Of a stretch of DNA of 29,742 nucleotides, positions 1-8,616 are shown piece by piece. Both the position numbers and the translations under genes were made by a program. Source of the DNA: Alphaproteobacteria bacterium (GTDB lineage: Bacteria > Pseudomonadota > Alphaproteobacteria > JAAXGF01); contig JAAXGF010000049.1 of the NCBI GenBank assembly GCA_012267605.1, positions 1 through 29,742 on the forward strand. Direction: 5' to 3'. Every line of letters begins with the position of its first letter. Positions within the stretch are counted from its first letter, which is position 1. The notes below the pieces were generated by a model, which worked only from the letters and a program-made list of their open reading frames with translations, had not been told where the DNA came from and searched no databases.

Positions 1-67
1 GGATCAGACCTGGGCAGTTACATAAAATTTGCGTTGCCGGTGCCCGGACAGGGCCATGTTCTAAGGT

Positions 68-394
68 TTATTCGGTGATGACCTGCACGCGCGCGACTTT
101 TTCCAGCCGAGCCATTTCTTCCCGCATCTGAGATTCGGAGACAGTCACGCCGTTGGACGAAAAGTCTTCCTTTAGCTTCTCAAAAACCCCATTGGGTGCT
201 CCCAGGGCGCAAGCCACCAGCTCCTTGGCATAAGCATCGGCTTCATTCTGCCCGAACCCCAGGTGTTGCGCGGCCCAAAGGCCCAATAATTTGTTGCGCC
301 GCGCCTTTACTCGAAACTCGAGTTCCTCGCGATGCTTAAACCTTGCTTCTTCTTCCTTCTCACGAGTGTCGAAACTCGTTTCAGCCATACCCAT
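68..394 (-). CDS. DUF1476 family protein (ATPase inhibitor zeta-like)
   Basis: This is a small soluble, highly charged helical protein of about 108 residues. It carries the family hallmark run RRNKLLGLWAA followed by a second helical half. In alphaproteobacteria this family includes the zeta subunit that binds and inhibits F1-ATPase when the proton-motive force falls; that role is known for the family and inferred here. An upstream in-frame ATG exists at 439, but the ATG at 394 is preferred because GGAGGGAG lies 6 nt before it; a second ATG follows at 388. It stands alone on the minus strand, downstream of the peptide ABC operon, and ends with TAA. No ATP synthase genes are nearby. Confidence 0.85.
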   Translation of the reverse strand: MGMAETSFDTREKEEEARFKHREELEFRVKARRNKLLGLWAAQHLGFGQNEADAYAKELVACALGAPNGVFEKLKEDFSSNGVTVSESQMREEMARLEKVARVQVITE

Positions 395-459
395 ATCGTA
401 CTCCCTCCGAAATAGAAATGTTTCGGGCACTAGTCCCAAACCTCAATAATCTATCGAAT

Positions 460-471
460 CATGGTACCATG
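460..471. repeat. 12-bp perfect palindrome CATGGTACCATG
   Basis: CATGGTACCATG is self-complementary and lies in the gap upstream of the DUF1476 gene, about 65 nt before its start. It could be an operator or simply chance. No regulator is implicated. Confidence 0.3.
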
Positions 472-480
472 TTACGGGAT

Positions 481-508
481 GCACCCACAAATCCATTTTG
501 TTGGGTGC
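481..508 (-). terminator. Hairpin after the peptide ABC operon
   Basis: An inverted repeat lies 18 nt past the stop of the last ABC ATPase gene. On the minus strand GCACCCA pairs with TGGGTGC and CAAA with TTTG, with one bulged base and a 5-nt loop. No U-run follows, so it may act as an mRNA 3' end stabiliser or a weak or Rho-assisted terminator rather than a classical intrinsic one. Confidence 0.4.
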
Positions 509-526
509 CAACCGGAGACATCACGC

Positions 527-1486
527 TCAGCCAACTTTCTCTAAGTGGTGGCAGGCAGCAGCCTCGCGACCTTCGAAAACGCGAGGTTCCGGACGTTGCC
601 GGCGGCACACATTGTCGACGTATGGGCATCGGGTGTGGAACGCACATCCGGGCGGCGGTATAGAAGGGACTTCGCCGACCAGTGGCGGCCTTTCCCGCCG
701 GCGAGGCCGGTCGGCGCGGGGCGTCGCCTCGAGCAGCGCCCGTGTATAGGGGTGACGCGGTGCCGACAAAACCGTGTATGCCGTGCCTTGCTCTACCGCG
801 CGCCCAGCATACATCACCATGACGTCATCAGCGATGTGACGAACAACGCCGAGGTCGTGGGAAATGAACACATATGACAAGGCGAATTCGTCGCGCAAAT
901 CCATCAGCAAGTTTAGGATCTGGGCTTGCACGGAAAGGTCAAGGGCGGAGACCGGCTCGTCCGCAACCACGACCAGGGGACGTAACATCAGCGCCCGGGC
1001 GATGGCGATTCGCTGGCGTTGGCCGCCGGAAAACATATGAGGGTAGCGACCATAGTGTTCGGGTTGGGGCCCGACTCTGACCATCATTGCCTGCGCGCGC
1101 TCGCGCCGTTCCGGGCGTGACAGCGTCGTGTTGATGGCCAGCGGCTCAGCGATGCTGGCGCCCACAGTCTGGCGCGGACTGAGTGCCTCCAGTGCGTTCT
1201 GAAATACGATCTGAATTTTGCGGCGCGGGCTCGCCGGATCGGAGGTAAGGGCGACATCCTCACCTCCTAGGAACAAGTGACCCTCAGTCGGAGGATCGAC
1301 CAAAGCAACTTGTTTCGCCAGCGTCGTCTTTCCGCATCCGGATTCACCCACCACGGCGAGGGTCTGGCCCTTGCCAAGTACGAAGGAAACGCCGTCGAGC
1401 GCCTTGAGGACGTCCCGGCCTCCAAGAAAGCCCCGCCGTATCGAATAGTGGCGGCTCAGATTTCGCACCTCAAACACTGGGCTCAT
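527..1486 (-). CDS. Peptide ABC transporter ATP-binding protein (DppF/OppF-like)
   Basis: This is one of two paired ATPases that power a Dpp/Opp-type importer at the inner membrane. Visible motifs are Walker A GESGCGKT (47-54), the Q-loop Gln 96, signature FSGGQRQR (152-159), Walker B VVVADEP (172-178) and the H-loop His 210. The C-terminal oligopeptide-transporter extension has Cys 281, 287, 294 and 312, a spacing matching the Fe-S-binding Cys set described in some DppD/DppF-type ATPases. Length 319 is normal. It is the last gene of a four-gene operon, starting 10 nt after its sister ATPase. The substrate cannot be told from sequence: di/oligopeptide, nickel or glutathione-type systems share this family. 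Confidence 0.93.
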   Translation of the reverse strand: MSPVFEVRNLSRHYSIRRGFLGGRDVLKALDGVSFVLGKGQTLAVVGESGCGKTTLAKQVALVDPPTEGHLFLGGEDVALTSDPASPRRKIQIVFQNALEALSPRQTVGASIAEPLAINTTLSRPERRERAQAMMVRVGPQPEHYGRYPHMFSGGQRQRIAIARALMLRPLVVVADEPVSALDLSVQAQILNLLMDLRDEFALSYVFISHDLGVVRHIADDVMVMYAGRAVEQGTAYTVLSAPRHPYTRALLEATPRADRPRRRERPPLVGEVPSIPPPGCAFHTRCPYVDNVCRRQRPEPRVFEGREAAACHHLEKVG

Positions 1487-1496
1487 GGATTCGCGT

Positions 1497-2456
1497 TCAT
1501 CCGTTCTTTACGGGGAAATGGCAACGCACCAATCCTCCCTCAAGCGGACGCAAGGCCGGTGCTTCTCGCTGACATCTCTCCACAGCATAAACGCAGCGCG
1601 GGTGAAACAAACAGCCTTCGGGGCGGTCTCCACCCCCTGGAACAGCACCAGGTATGGCCGGCAGTGGTCCCGTGCCGAAGTTGCGTTCGGGAAGCGCGGC
1701 GAGCAGGGCGTGGGTGTATGGGTGACACGGCGCGCGTAGCAGCCGATCCGTGTCCGCTTGTTCACACACCTCGCCGGCGTAAAGCACTACTACTCGCTCC
1801 ACCGCCTCAGCGACGACACCCATATCGTGGGTGATAAGGATCAAGGCCATACCTTGGGTGCGCCGCAGGGCCAGCAGCAAGGCGATGATCTGGGCTTGCA
1901 CCGAAACATCCAGTACCGTGGTAGGCTCGTCGGCGATCAACAATTTAGGTCGGCAGGCGATGGCCATGGCGATCATCGCGCGCTGGGCCATGCCACCAGA
2001 CAGTTGATGGGGAAAGGCGTCCAGCCGTGCTGGCGGAAACCCCACTTGGCGCGCCACCTCAATGGCACGTTCGCGGCGCGCGGCGCGGTGCCCGAAGTTA
2101 TGGACGCGCAACGTCTCCATGATGTGAAAACCAATCGAATAGCAGGGGTCCAAATTGCTTGCCGGTTCCTGAAAAACCATTGCAATGTCTTTCCCGATGA
2201 CGCGCCGGCGAGTCGCAGGTTCGGTCCGCGCTAGGTCGACGCCATTAAACATCATCTGCCGTGCGGATACGCGGCCCGGCGGCTCGATCAACCCCATCGC
2301 AGCCAACATGGCAACGCTCTTACCGGCACCTGATTCGCCGACGATGCCGACCGCCTCGCCCGCTTCGACCGTGAGACTGAATCCCTCTACTGCCGGAAAA
2401 ACTCCGGAACGGCTCGTGAAAGAAACATTGAGATCGGCGATGTCCAGTAATGGCAT
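1497..2456 (-). CDS. Peptide ABC transporter ATP-binding protein (DppD/OppD-like)
   Basis: This is the second ATPase of the importer. Motifs: Walker A GESGAGKS (40-47), Q-loop Gln 96, signature LSGGMAQR (152-159), Walker B LLIADEP (172-178), H-loop His 210. The C-terminal region again carries four cysteines (282, 288, 295, 312) in the DppD/F arrangement. Its ATG overlaps the stop of the upstream permease as TGATG, sharing one base, so translational coupling is likely. The two ATPases are the same length but clearly different proteins, consistent with a heterodimeric ATPase pair. Confidence 0.93.
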   Translation of the reverse strand: MPLLDIADLNVSFTSRSGVFPAVEGFSLTVEAGEAVGIVGESGAGKSVAMLAAMGLIEPPGRVSARQMMFNGVDLARTEPATRRRVIGKDIAMVFQEPASNLDPCYSIGFHIMETLRVHNFGHRAARRERAIEVARQVGFPPARLDAFPHQLSGGMAQRAMIAMAIACRPKLLIADEPTTVLDVSVQAQIIALLLALRRTQGMALILITHDMGVVAEAVERVVVLYAGEVCEQADTDRLLRAPCHPYTHALLAALPERNFGTGPLPAIPGAVPGGGDRPEGCLFHPRCVYAVERCQREAPALRPLEGGLVRCHFPVKNG

Positions 2457-3352
2457 CAGCGTTTCAACTTCGGATCGAGCGCGTCGCGCAAACCGTCACC
2501 AAGCAAATTGAAGGCCAGTACAGTTATAAGAATTGCTATGCCTGGAAAGGTCACCACCCACCAAGCACGGACGATGAATTGCAGTGCGTTGGCCAACATC
2601 GTCCCCCATTCGGGTGTTGGCGGTTGGGCCCCCAAGCCAAGGAATCCGAGCGCCGCAGCATCGAGTATCGCGGTTGAGAAACCTAGGCTCGCTTGAACGA
2701 TCAGCGGCGGTGCACAGTTGGGCAGCAGAGTGATTACCATGAAACGCAGTGGGCTGGCGCCATTGACCTTGGCGGCGGAAACATAGTCCTTGGGCAACTC
2801 GCTAATAACGGCGGCGCGCGCCAAGCGCGCATATTGGGGCAGAACGACGATGGCCACGGCAAGAACCGCGTTCAACAGGCCAGGTTCGAGTATGGCGACG
2901 ATAACGATGGCCAACAGCAAGCTAGGCAAGGCGAGCAAGATGTCCATCAGGCGCATGATGGCGACGTCCACCACCCCTCGAAAATAACCAGCGACCAAAC
3001 CCAAGGTAACGCCGACCAACAGCGATAGGGTAACCACTGTGGCACCGACCAGCAGTGAGAGTCGGGCGCCAAAGATTATCCGCGACAGCATATCTCGGCC
3101 TATGTCGTCGGTGCCGAGGGGGAATTTCAACGAACCGCCGGCTTGCCAAAACGGTGGAACCAGAAGCGCGTCGCGAAATTGCTGGTTGGGCGGATGAGGT
3201 GCAAGTCCATCGGCGAAGATCGCCGTGAAGACGATGACCACGATGACCATCAGGCCAGCGACGGCGCCCCGATTATCGCGGAAATCTGTCCAAAATCGTG
3301 CGAGTGGACCACCGAGCCGTGGCAATGGAATGGCGACCGGCTTGCCGCGCAT
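2456..3352 (-). CDS. Peptide ABC transporter permease (DppC/OppC-like)
   Basis: This is an inner-membrane permease with an N-terminal hydrophobic segment (about 32-50), a periplasmic loop ending in the family motif GTDDIGRDMLSR, and further hydrophobic segments. The cytoplasmic coupling (EAA) loop is visible around DYVSAAKVNGAS, where it contacts an ATPase. Length 298 is typical for DppC. It starts 2 nt after the stop of the DppB-like gene and overlaps the following ATPase gene by one base, so all four genes probably form one transcript. Confidence 0.93.
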   Translation of the reverse strand: MRGKPVAIPLPRLGGPLARFWTDFRDNRGAVAGLMVIVVIVFTAIFADGLAPHPPNQQFRDALLVPPFWQAGGSLKFPLGTDDIGRDMLSRIIFGARLSLLVGATVVTLSLLVGVTLGLVAGYFRGVVDVAIMRLMDILLALPSLLLAIVIVAILEPGLLNAVLAVAIVVLPQYARLARAAVISELPKDYVSAAKVNGASPLRFMVITLLPNCAPPLIVQASLGFSTAILDAAALGFLGLGAQPPTPEWGTMLANALQFIVRAWWVVTFPGIAILITVLAFNLLGDGLRDALDPKLKR

Positions 3353-3354
3353 GT

Positions 3355-4365
3355 TTAGCGGGCGTGGCGGATTCGCGGATTGACCCAGCCGTAGAGCAGA
3401 TCAATCAGCAAATTGACGGTGATGACTACAGCCGCCACCAGCAGCACGCCACCTTGCACGGCCGGATAATCACGGCGGGCAATCGAATCGATCAGCCACT
3501 TGCCGATGCCGGGCCAAGAGAAGATGGTTTCGGTAAGGATGGCGCCGGAAAGCAATACACCGATTTGCAATCCAATCACGGTGACGACTGGGATCAGCGC
3601 GTTTCGCAAGGCGTGGACGGTCATCAATTGAAATTTTGGTACGCCCCTTGCCCGTGCCGCGCGAACGTAATCCTGCCCAAGGGCCTCCAGCATTGCCGAA
3701 CGAGTCATACGGGCGACGGCAGCGAGCGGGATCGTGCCGAGCACGACGGTCGGCAAGGCCAAATGGCGTACAGCCGAAGCAAACGCACCAACTTGGCCAG
3801 ATATCCAACTGTCGATAAGCATGAAACCGGTGACCGGCTCGAAGTAATAGATCACAGAGATGCGTCCTGAGACTGGGGTCAATCCGAGGGTCACTGAACA
3901 CAGCATGATCAGCAATAGCGCCCACCAGAATAGAGGCATGGAATATCCGGTCAGGGACACGCCTATGATCGTGTGATCCACTGCCGTTCCGCGCCGTGTT
4001 GCGGCGATGACTCCAGCGGGAAGGCCAAAAACGACAGCGAAGGTAACGGCGCAAACGGCGAGCTCTATAGTTTCCGGAAACAAGGTCAAGAACTCCGATA
4101 GCACCGTCTCTTTGCTGACAATCGAGTGTCCGAGGTCGCCATGGACGAGCTGCCAAACATAGCGACCGTATTGGACGGCAAGCGGCTGATCGAGTCCCAA
4201 CTCGGCGCGCATCTGCGCATGGCGGGCGGGATCGATTCCCCGCTCGCCGGCGAGCAACTCGACCGGATCGCCGGGCGCCAAGCGAATCAACGAGAAAGTG
4301 ATAAGGGTAACGCCCAAAAATGTGGGAACGACGACGGCCAGCCGTTTCAGGAAGAAGGAAAGCAT
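3355..4365 (-). CDS. Peptide ABC transporter permease (DppB/OppB-like)
   Basis: This is the first gene of the transporter operon and partner of the DppC-like permease. It has the DppB-type N-terminal membrane helix (about 8-28) followed by the RLAPGDP motif, several later hydrophobic segments and an EAA loop around DYVRAARARGVPK; length 336 is normal. The Shine-Dalgarno region is weak. It begins only 12 nt beyond the end of the msrB readthrough frame and is in phase with it. No periplasmic binding protein is adjacent, so that subunit must be encoded elsewhere. A long ORF over the same DNA in another minus-strand frame (3470-4492) is a shadow. Confidence 0.93.
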   Translation of the reverse strand: MLSFFLKRLAVVVPTFLGVTLITFSLIRLAPGDPVELLAGERGIDPARHAQMRAELGLDQPLAVQYGRYVWQLVHGDLGHSIVSKETVLSEFLTLFPETIELAVCAVTFAVVFGLPAGVIAATRRGTAVDHTIIGVSLTGYSMPLFWWALLLIMLCSVTLGLTPVSGRISVIYYFEPVTGFMLIDSWISGQVGAFASAVRHLALPTVVLGTIPLAAVARMTRSAMLEALGQDYVRAARARGVPKFQLMTVHALRNALIPVVTVIGLQIGVLLSGAILTETIFSWPGIGKWLIDSIARRDYPAVQGGVLLVAAVVITVNLLIDLLYGWVNPRIRHAR

Positions 4366-4377
4366 CTACGGACGGGT

Positions 4378-4425
4378 CTATTCGCCTTCCTCGAATCTTA
4401 GCGATGCGGAATTGATGCAGTAATG
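4378..4425 (-). pseudogene. msrB: Severed C-terminal end of msrB carrying the catalytic Cys
   Basis: In frame after the TAG the DNA encodes HYCINSASLRFEEGE and then a TAG stop at 4378-4380. This is the conserved MsrB C-terminus including the catalytic Cys, in the same reading frame. The residue before Tyr is His, where the family nearly always has Arg, so a second substitution lies next to the amber codon. The otherwise intact tail implies the break is recent or that the codon is sometimes read. Confidence 0.85.
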
Positions 4426-4776
4426 CTAGCCCGTCGGCGCGGGGCCGTCGGGGAATAGGTGGCCGAGGTGGGCGTCGCAACGGCGGCAGCAAACCTCGGT
4501 TCGCACCATGCCATGGGAGTTATCAGTTTGGCTTTCAATCCTCACCTCGTCGATGGGCGCCCAAAAGCTGGGCCAACCGGTGCCTGAATCGAATTTCGCC
4601 TCGGAACGGAACAGGGGTTGGTTGCAGCAAACGCATTTATAGGTTCCGTCGGATTTGTTGTCCCAATAGGCACCTGTGAAGGCGGTTTCGGTGCCGCCGC
4701 GCCGGACAACGCGAAATTGCTCGGAGGATAACTCTGCCCGCCAGTCGTCGTCACTTTTGACGATTTTTTCGATCAT
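4426..4776 (-). CDS. msrB: Peptide-methionine (R)-S-oxide reductase MsrB, cut short by an amber codon
   Basis: MsrB reduces methionine-R-sulfoxide in oxidised proteins. The 116-residue frame shows the structural zinc motifs CVCC (Cys 48 and 51) and CCRRC (97 and 100), the core GTGWPSF and the end of the active-site loop GPAPTG. TAG then follows at 4426-4428. The catalytic Cys of MsrB normally sits just beyond, in a motif like RYCINSASL, and that motif is present in the same frame after the stop. As read, the protein lacks its catalytic Cys and should be inactive. The Cys often found in the SGCGWPSF segment is Thr here, which is common. Explanations are a recent nonsense mutation, a sequence error, or low-level readthrough. 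It diverges from the lyase gene at 4899. Confidence 0.9.
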   Translation of the reverse strand: MIEKIVKSDDDWRAELSSEQFRVVRRGGTETAFTGAYWDNKSDGTYKCVCCNQPLFRSEAKFDSGTGWPSFWAPIDEVRIESQTDNSHGMVRTEVCCRRCDAHLGHLFPDGPAPTG

Positions 4777-4898
4777 CGGCTTATCCCGTTTGTTCCGGTT
4801 GCATCACGCAAATAAACTGTCTCTGATCGATCTTACGGTATCGGTTTGGATCAACGCCGCTACACTATCGCGAGTTTCCCGAATGAGAAGAGAGTGTG

Positions 4899-5762
4899 AT
4901 GTCGCCAGCCAATAAACTAAGGGAACTTCTGTCCACGCGGCAAGCGTTCGCGATGCCATGTTGCTTCGACCCGATCTCCGCCCGGCTCATCGAACAGGCC
5001 GGATTTCCGCTGACTTTCATGAGCGGATTTGGTGTTTCCGCCACACGGTTAGGCTTGCCGGATACCGGCTTGATTTCCTACGCCGAGATGGTTGATCAGG
5101 GCCGTAACATTTGTCAGGCCGTCGGCATCCCCGTCATCGGCGATGGCGACACCGGCTACGGTAACGCGATGAACGTGAAACGTACCGTCAACGGATACGC
5201 GGCCGCCGGATTCGCTGCCATCATGATCGAGGATCAGGTGGCGCCAAAACGCTGTGGCCACACACGCGGCAAATCGGTGGTGGGGAGGGACGCAGCATTC
5301 ACCCGAATCCAAGCTGCCGTGGACGCCCGGGACGCGGGCGCTGACATTCTCATACTGGCGCGCACAGACGCCCGGCACGATCACGGCCTTGACGAGGCCT
5401 TGACCCGGGCCCGAGCGTTCAGCGAGATCGGCGCCGATATCCTACTTGTCGAGGCACCGCGGAACTGCGAGGAATTGCGTCAGGTTGGAGAGGCCTTGCC
5501 CGGACCGAAGTTGGTCAACATGTTGGAAGGCGGCGATACGCCGATCCTACCGATTGGCGATTTGGAGGAAATGGGGTTCGCATTAGTAGCGTACCCCTTG
5601 ACTCTGTTGTCGGCATCCATACGGGCGATGCGGGAGTCGCTGCGGGGTATGGCCAAAGGAGAGCACCCCAATGACCTTCTGCTCGAATTCGCGGAGTTGC
5701 GCCGGATCCTCGGATTCGACGATTATTTTGACGATGAAAAAAAGTACGCAAAGGGGTCGTAA
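4899..5762 (+). CDS. Isocitrate lyase/PEP mutase superfamily enzyme
   Basis: This is a cytoplasmic TIM-barrel lyase of the PEP mutase/isocitrate lyase superfamily. Visible elements are the Mg-binding region GDGDTGYGN (about residues 81-89), the acidic MIEDQ (109-113) and the active-site loop KRCGH (117-121), corresponding to KKCGH in 2-methylisocitrate lyases, followed by R-T-D. At about 287 residues it fits oxaloacetate decarboxylase, 2,3-dimethylmalate lyase or methylisocitrate lyase-like enzymes; the exact C-C bond cleaved cannot be assigned. There is no prp operon beside it. The start chosen is the ATG at 4899 behind a GAGAAGAGAG purine run; a GTG at 4896 is the alternative. Confidence 0.88.
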   Translation: MSPANKLRELLSTRQAFAMPCCFDPISARLIEQAGFPLTFMSGFGVSATRLGLPDTGLISYAEMVDQGRNICQAVGIPVIGDGDTGYGNAMNVKRTVNGYAAAGFAAIMIEDQVAPKRCGHTRGKSVVGRDAAFTRIQAAVDARDAGADILILARTDARHDHGLDEALTRARAFSEIGADILLVEAPRNCEELRQVGEALPGPKLVNMLEGGDTPILPIGDLEEMGFALVAYPLTLLSASIRAMRESLRGMAKGEHPNDLLLEFAELRRILGFDDYFDDEKKYAKGS

Positions 5763-5823
5763 CATAGATCCGTAGCCGACCGCTGCAACCACGATCATAA
5801 CCGCGACTTGTTCATGGATTTCG

Positions 5824-8472
5824 ATGGTCCCTCCTAGCGGAAAAGAGCGCTCCCAACAGCGGCGTCGACGCGCCCGGCAGTCGCCGCGGCGGAACATCGA
5901 TGCGCAATATCGAGCGGCACTCGAACACCATCAGCAGGGCCGGTTCAAGGAAGCCATCTCCGCCTTTCGCCACCTCCTTGAAAATTATCCGGACCATGCC
6001 ATGGCCCGCGCTAATTTGGCCAGCGCCTTGGCTAGGGAAGGCCAAACCACAGCGGCAATTGGCGAGTACCGCGTGGTTATCGATGCCGAGCCGAACAACG
6101 CCGGAGTTTGGTTTAACCTGGGTAACGCGCTCGGCGCGGCGGGCGAATCGGACGAAGCGATTAAGGCTCTTGAGCGGGCAATCCAAATTGACGCTAGGCT
6201 TTACCAAGCCCACTTCAATCTTGGCAACTTGTTGCGCGATGCGGATAGGCTCCAGGAAGCTGCGGACCGTTTTCGTCTGGCCGCGACTCTTGAGCCCGGT
6301 CTTGCCCACGCCCACACAAATTTGGGAAATGTCTTGCGTGCCCTAGGTGATGAACCCGGTGCCATCGAAGCCCACCGGAAGGCCGTCGCGGCAGCCCCGG
6401 CGAGCGCTGATGCCAGCTACAATTTAGCCAACACCTTCAAGCAAATAGGCGACGTCGAACAGGCCCGATCGGTGGCTCGCGGCACCTTGAACCTGGAGGA
6501 CGGAGACCCGCGCGCCTATCTCGGGCTGGCAACCATTTTCATCGAACTAGGCGATAATCAAAACGCCGAACGTGCTTACCGGAAAGCCCTAGGGCACGCG
6601 CCCGGTCTAACCCCGGCGGCCGAAGGCATTGCCCGTCTGTTGACCAGCCAGGAACGTCAGCAAGAAGCGATCGCGATTCTACACCAGTCGTTGGCCCACG
6701 ACGGAGACGAGCGAATTTTACTGTCCCGCATTGGCGACGTGTACCACGATCAGGGCGACCACGCGGCGGCACTCGCATGGTACGAAAAGGCAGTTGCGGC
6801 CAATCCTAGCGATGTTGAGAGCTACAACGCCGTCGGCGTCTGTCGCGCCCTGCTCGGCGATGTTCCCGGCGCATTCGCCGCGTTCAAAGAGGCACTACGC
6901 CTGGCGCCACAACATGCACGGACTCACGCCAACGTGGGCACGGTTTACCTGCGGGTCGGTGACACAGCGCGGGCGTGCGTATCGCTAAACGCCGCGATCA
7001 AATTTCAGCCTGATCTTGCAACGGCCCATGCCACGCTGGCCAACGCTTTGTTCCGAGAAGACCGCATTGCCGAATCCATCGCCAGCGGCCAACGAGCGAT
7101 TGGCGCCGATCCGCGCTGCACCGAGGGCCATCTGGCGCTAGGCACCGCCTTCGCAAACCAAGGGCGGCTGCGGGAAGCAGCGGCCTGCTATCAGGCAGCC
7201 ATGGACATTGATTCCCGGAATCTCAAGGCGGCCTCGAATCTCCACTTCATTCTAAATTATGCCGACTGGCTGAATGCGACCGAACGCGCGGACAAGTTGC
7301 GGACATTGGGCAATCTCTGGAACCGATTTGCAGCCGCGAAAACCAAATGGACGAATAACAAAGACCCCGGGCGCAAGTTGCGGGTGGCGTACCTGTCGCC
7401 AGATCTCCGCAAACACCCGGTAGGGTATTTTCTAACGCCGATCATGGATAGTCATGATTCTCAGGAATTCGAAATCCTCTGTTATTCGAGCTCCAGCAAG
7501 CCACTGGATGAATTGAGCAGGCGATTTCGCGATCGTGCCGCCATATGGCGGGATGTCGTCGACATCGACGATGAGGCACTGGCATGCCGTATCCGCGAAG
7601 ACCGCGTCGACATTCTCGTAGATCTCGCCGGCCACACTGCGGGAAACCGCCTCGCCGTCTTGGCACGATCGGCCGCGCCGGTGCAAGCAACATATCTCGG
7701 GTATCCGAGTACAACGAACCTGATGGCGGTGGACTATATGATTGCGGACGAAACCGTCTGCCCGCGTCGGGACGATTCGCTCTACAGTGAATCCGTTGTC
7801 CGCCTGCCCCATTTTTTCCTTTGCTTCGAACCACACCCCGAAGCACCGGAAGTGGCGCCGCCGCCGCTGGCGTCAAACGGCTTCGTGACTTTTGGCTCAT
7901 TCAATCACCTGCCCAAAATCACAACGTGGACGGTTGGACTGTGGGCACAAATTCTGTCGAAGGTGGCTCGTTCTCGTTTGATAATGAAAACTCGTCCGTT
8001 CGCGGATGTCGAAACCCGTCAGCGTTTAGTTGGTCTTTTCGCCGAACAGGGAATCGCAAAGGAACGGCTCACCCTTATGGGGCCGACTTCCCTCGCCGAC
8101 CACTTGTCCACCTACGGAAAAATCGACCTCGCTCTGGATTCGGTCCCCTATTGCGGAGGCACTACATCGTGCGAAGCACTGTGGATGGGGGTTCCGCTAG
8201 TGACGTTGCGGGGGGAAAGTTTTTGCCAGCGCATGGGCGCAAGCCTTTTGCATGTCCTGGGATTGGACGCCCTAGTGACTACCGACGCCGACGCTTACGT
8301 CGCTACCGCTATAGCGCTCGCCCGGGACGCCAATCGCATGGCTCAGTTGCGCAACGATTTGCGCCCGCGTATGGCGGCATCGCCGGTTTGCGACGGGGCG
8401 AGATTTACACGCGATTTGGAGAATACCTACCGGAATATGTGGCAACGATGGTGCGCTCAACGGGGCACTTAA
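5824..8472 (+). CDS. TPR-SPINDLY protein, O-GlcNAc transferase-like (GT41)
   Basis: This is a large (882-residue) cytoplasmic protein. Residues about 25-480 are a run of tetratricopeptide repeats of about 34 residues with the recurring A-N-L-G-N pattern. Residues from about 513 to 870 form a GT41 catalytic region with LRVAYLSPDLRKHPVGYF, DLAGHTAGNRL, ATYLGYPSTT, FGSFNHLPKI and CGGTTSCEALWMGVPLVTL-type motifs, the last being the nucleotide-sugar site. The family transfers a sugar to Ser/Thr of proteins; bacterial members are linked to adhesin or flagellin glycosylation and their substrates are often unknown. The N-terminus is Arg-rich and no Shine-Dalgarno sequence is visible before the chosen ATG, so the start is uncertain. 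Confidence 0.9.
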   Translation: MVPPSGKERSQQRRRRARQSPRRNIDAQYRAALEHHQQGRFKEAISAFRHLLENYPDHAMARANLASALAREGQTTAAIGEYRVVIDAEPNNAGVWFNLGNALGAAGESDEAIKALERAIQIDARLYQAHFNLGNLLRDADRLQEAADRFRLAATLEPGLAHAHTNLGNVLRALGDEPGAIEAHRKAVAAAPASADASYNLANTFKQIGDVEQARSVARGTLNLEDGDPRAYLGLATIFIELGDNQNAERAYRKALGHAPGLTPAAEGIARLLTSQERQQEAIAILHQSLAHDGDERILLSRIGDVYHDQGDHAAALAWYEKAVAANPSDVESYNAVGVCRALLGDVPGAFAAFKEALRLAPQHARTHANVGTVYLRVGDTARACVSLNAAIKFQPDLATAHATLANALFREDRIAESIASGQRAIGADPRCTEGHLALGTAFANQGRLREAAACYQAAMDIDSRNLKAASNLHFILNYADWLNATERADKLRTLGNLWNRFAAAKTKWTNNKDPGRKLRVAYLSPDLRKHPVGYFLTPIMDSHDSQEFEILCYSSSSKPLDELSRRFRDRAAIWRDVVDIDDEALACRIREDRVDILVDLAGHTAGNRLAVLARSAAPVQATYLGYPSTTNLMAVDYMIADETVCPRRDDSLYSESVVRLPHFFLCFEPHPEAPEVAPPPLASNGFVTFGSFNHLPKITTWTVGLWAQILSKVARSRLIMKTRPFADVETRQRLVGLFAEQGIAKERLTLMGPTSLADHLSTYGKIDLALDSVPYCGGTTSCEALWMGVPLVTLRGESFCQRMGASLLHVLGLDALVTTDADAYVATAIALARDANRMAQLRNDLRPRMAASPVCDGARFTRDLENTYRNMWQRWCAQRGT

Positions 8473-8616
8473 CCGCCAGAAACGCACTCGGACATCACGA
8501 AATTTTTACAATTTCCCGCGAAAGTACTTGTCCATCCGGGCCGACCCGGCAAAGATTTTGAGGGCGGTTCACCGGTGAAGGAAACCTCCGACCGACTGGT
8601 CTAAAGGGCAATTCTG

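Noticed and set aside
1277..1834. 185-codon plus-strand frame across the two peptide ABC ATPases
   Set aside because: It lies opposite two complete ATPase genes and has no recognisable protein character.
3470..4492. 340-codon minus-strand open frame overlapping the DppB-like permease
   Set aside because: It is Arg-rich, spans the msrB-dppB junction in another frame, and overlaps a permease with clear membrane segments and coupling loop.
7821..8561. 246-codon plus-strand frame inside the SPINDLY gene
   Set aside because: It is an out-of-frame shadow of the GT41 catalytic region, whose motifs are intact in the main frame.
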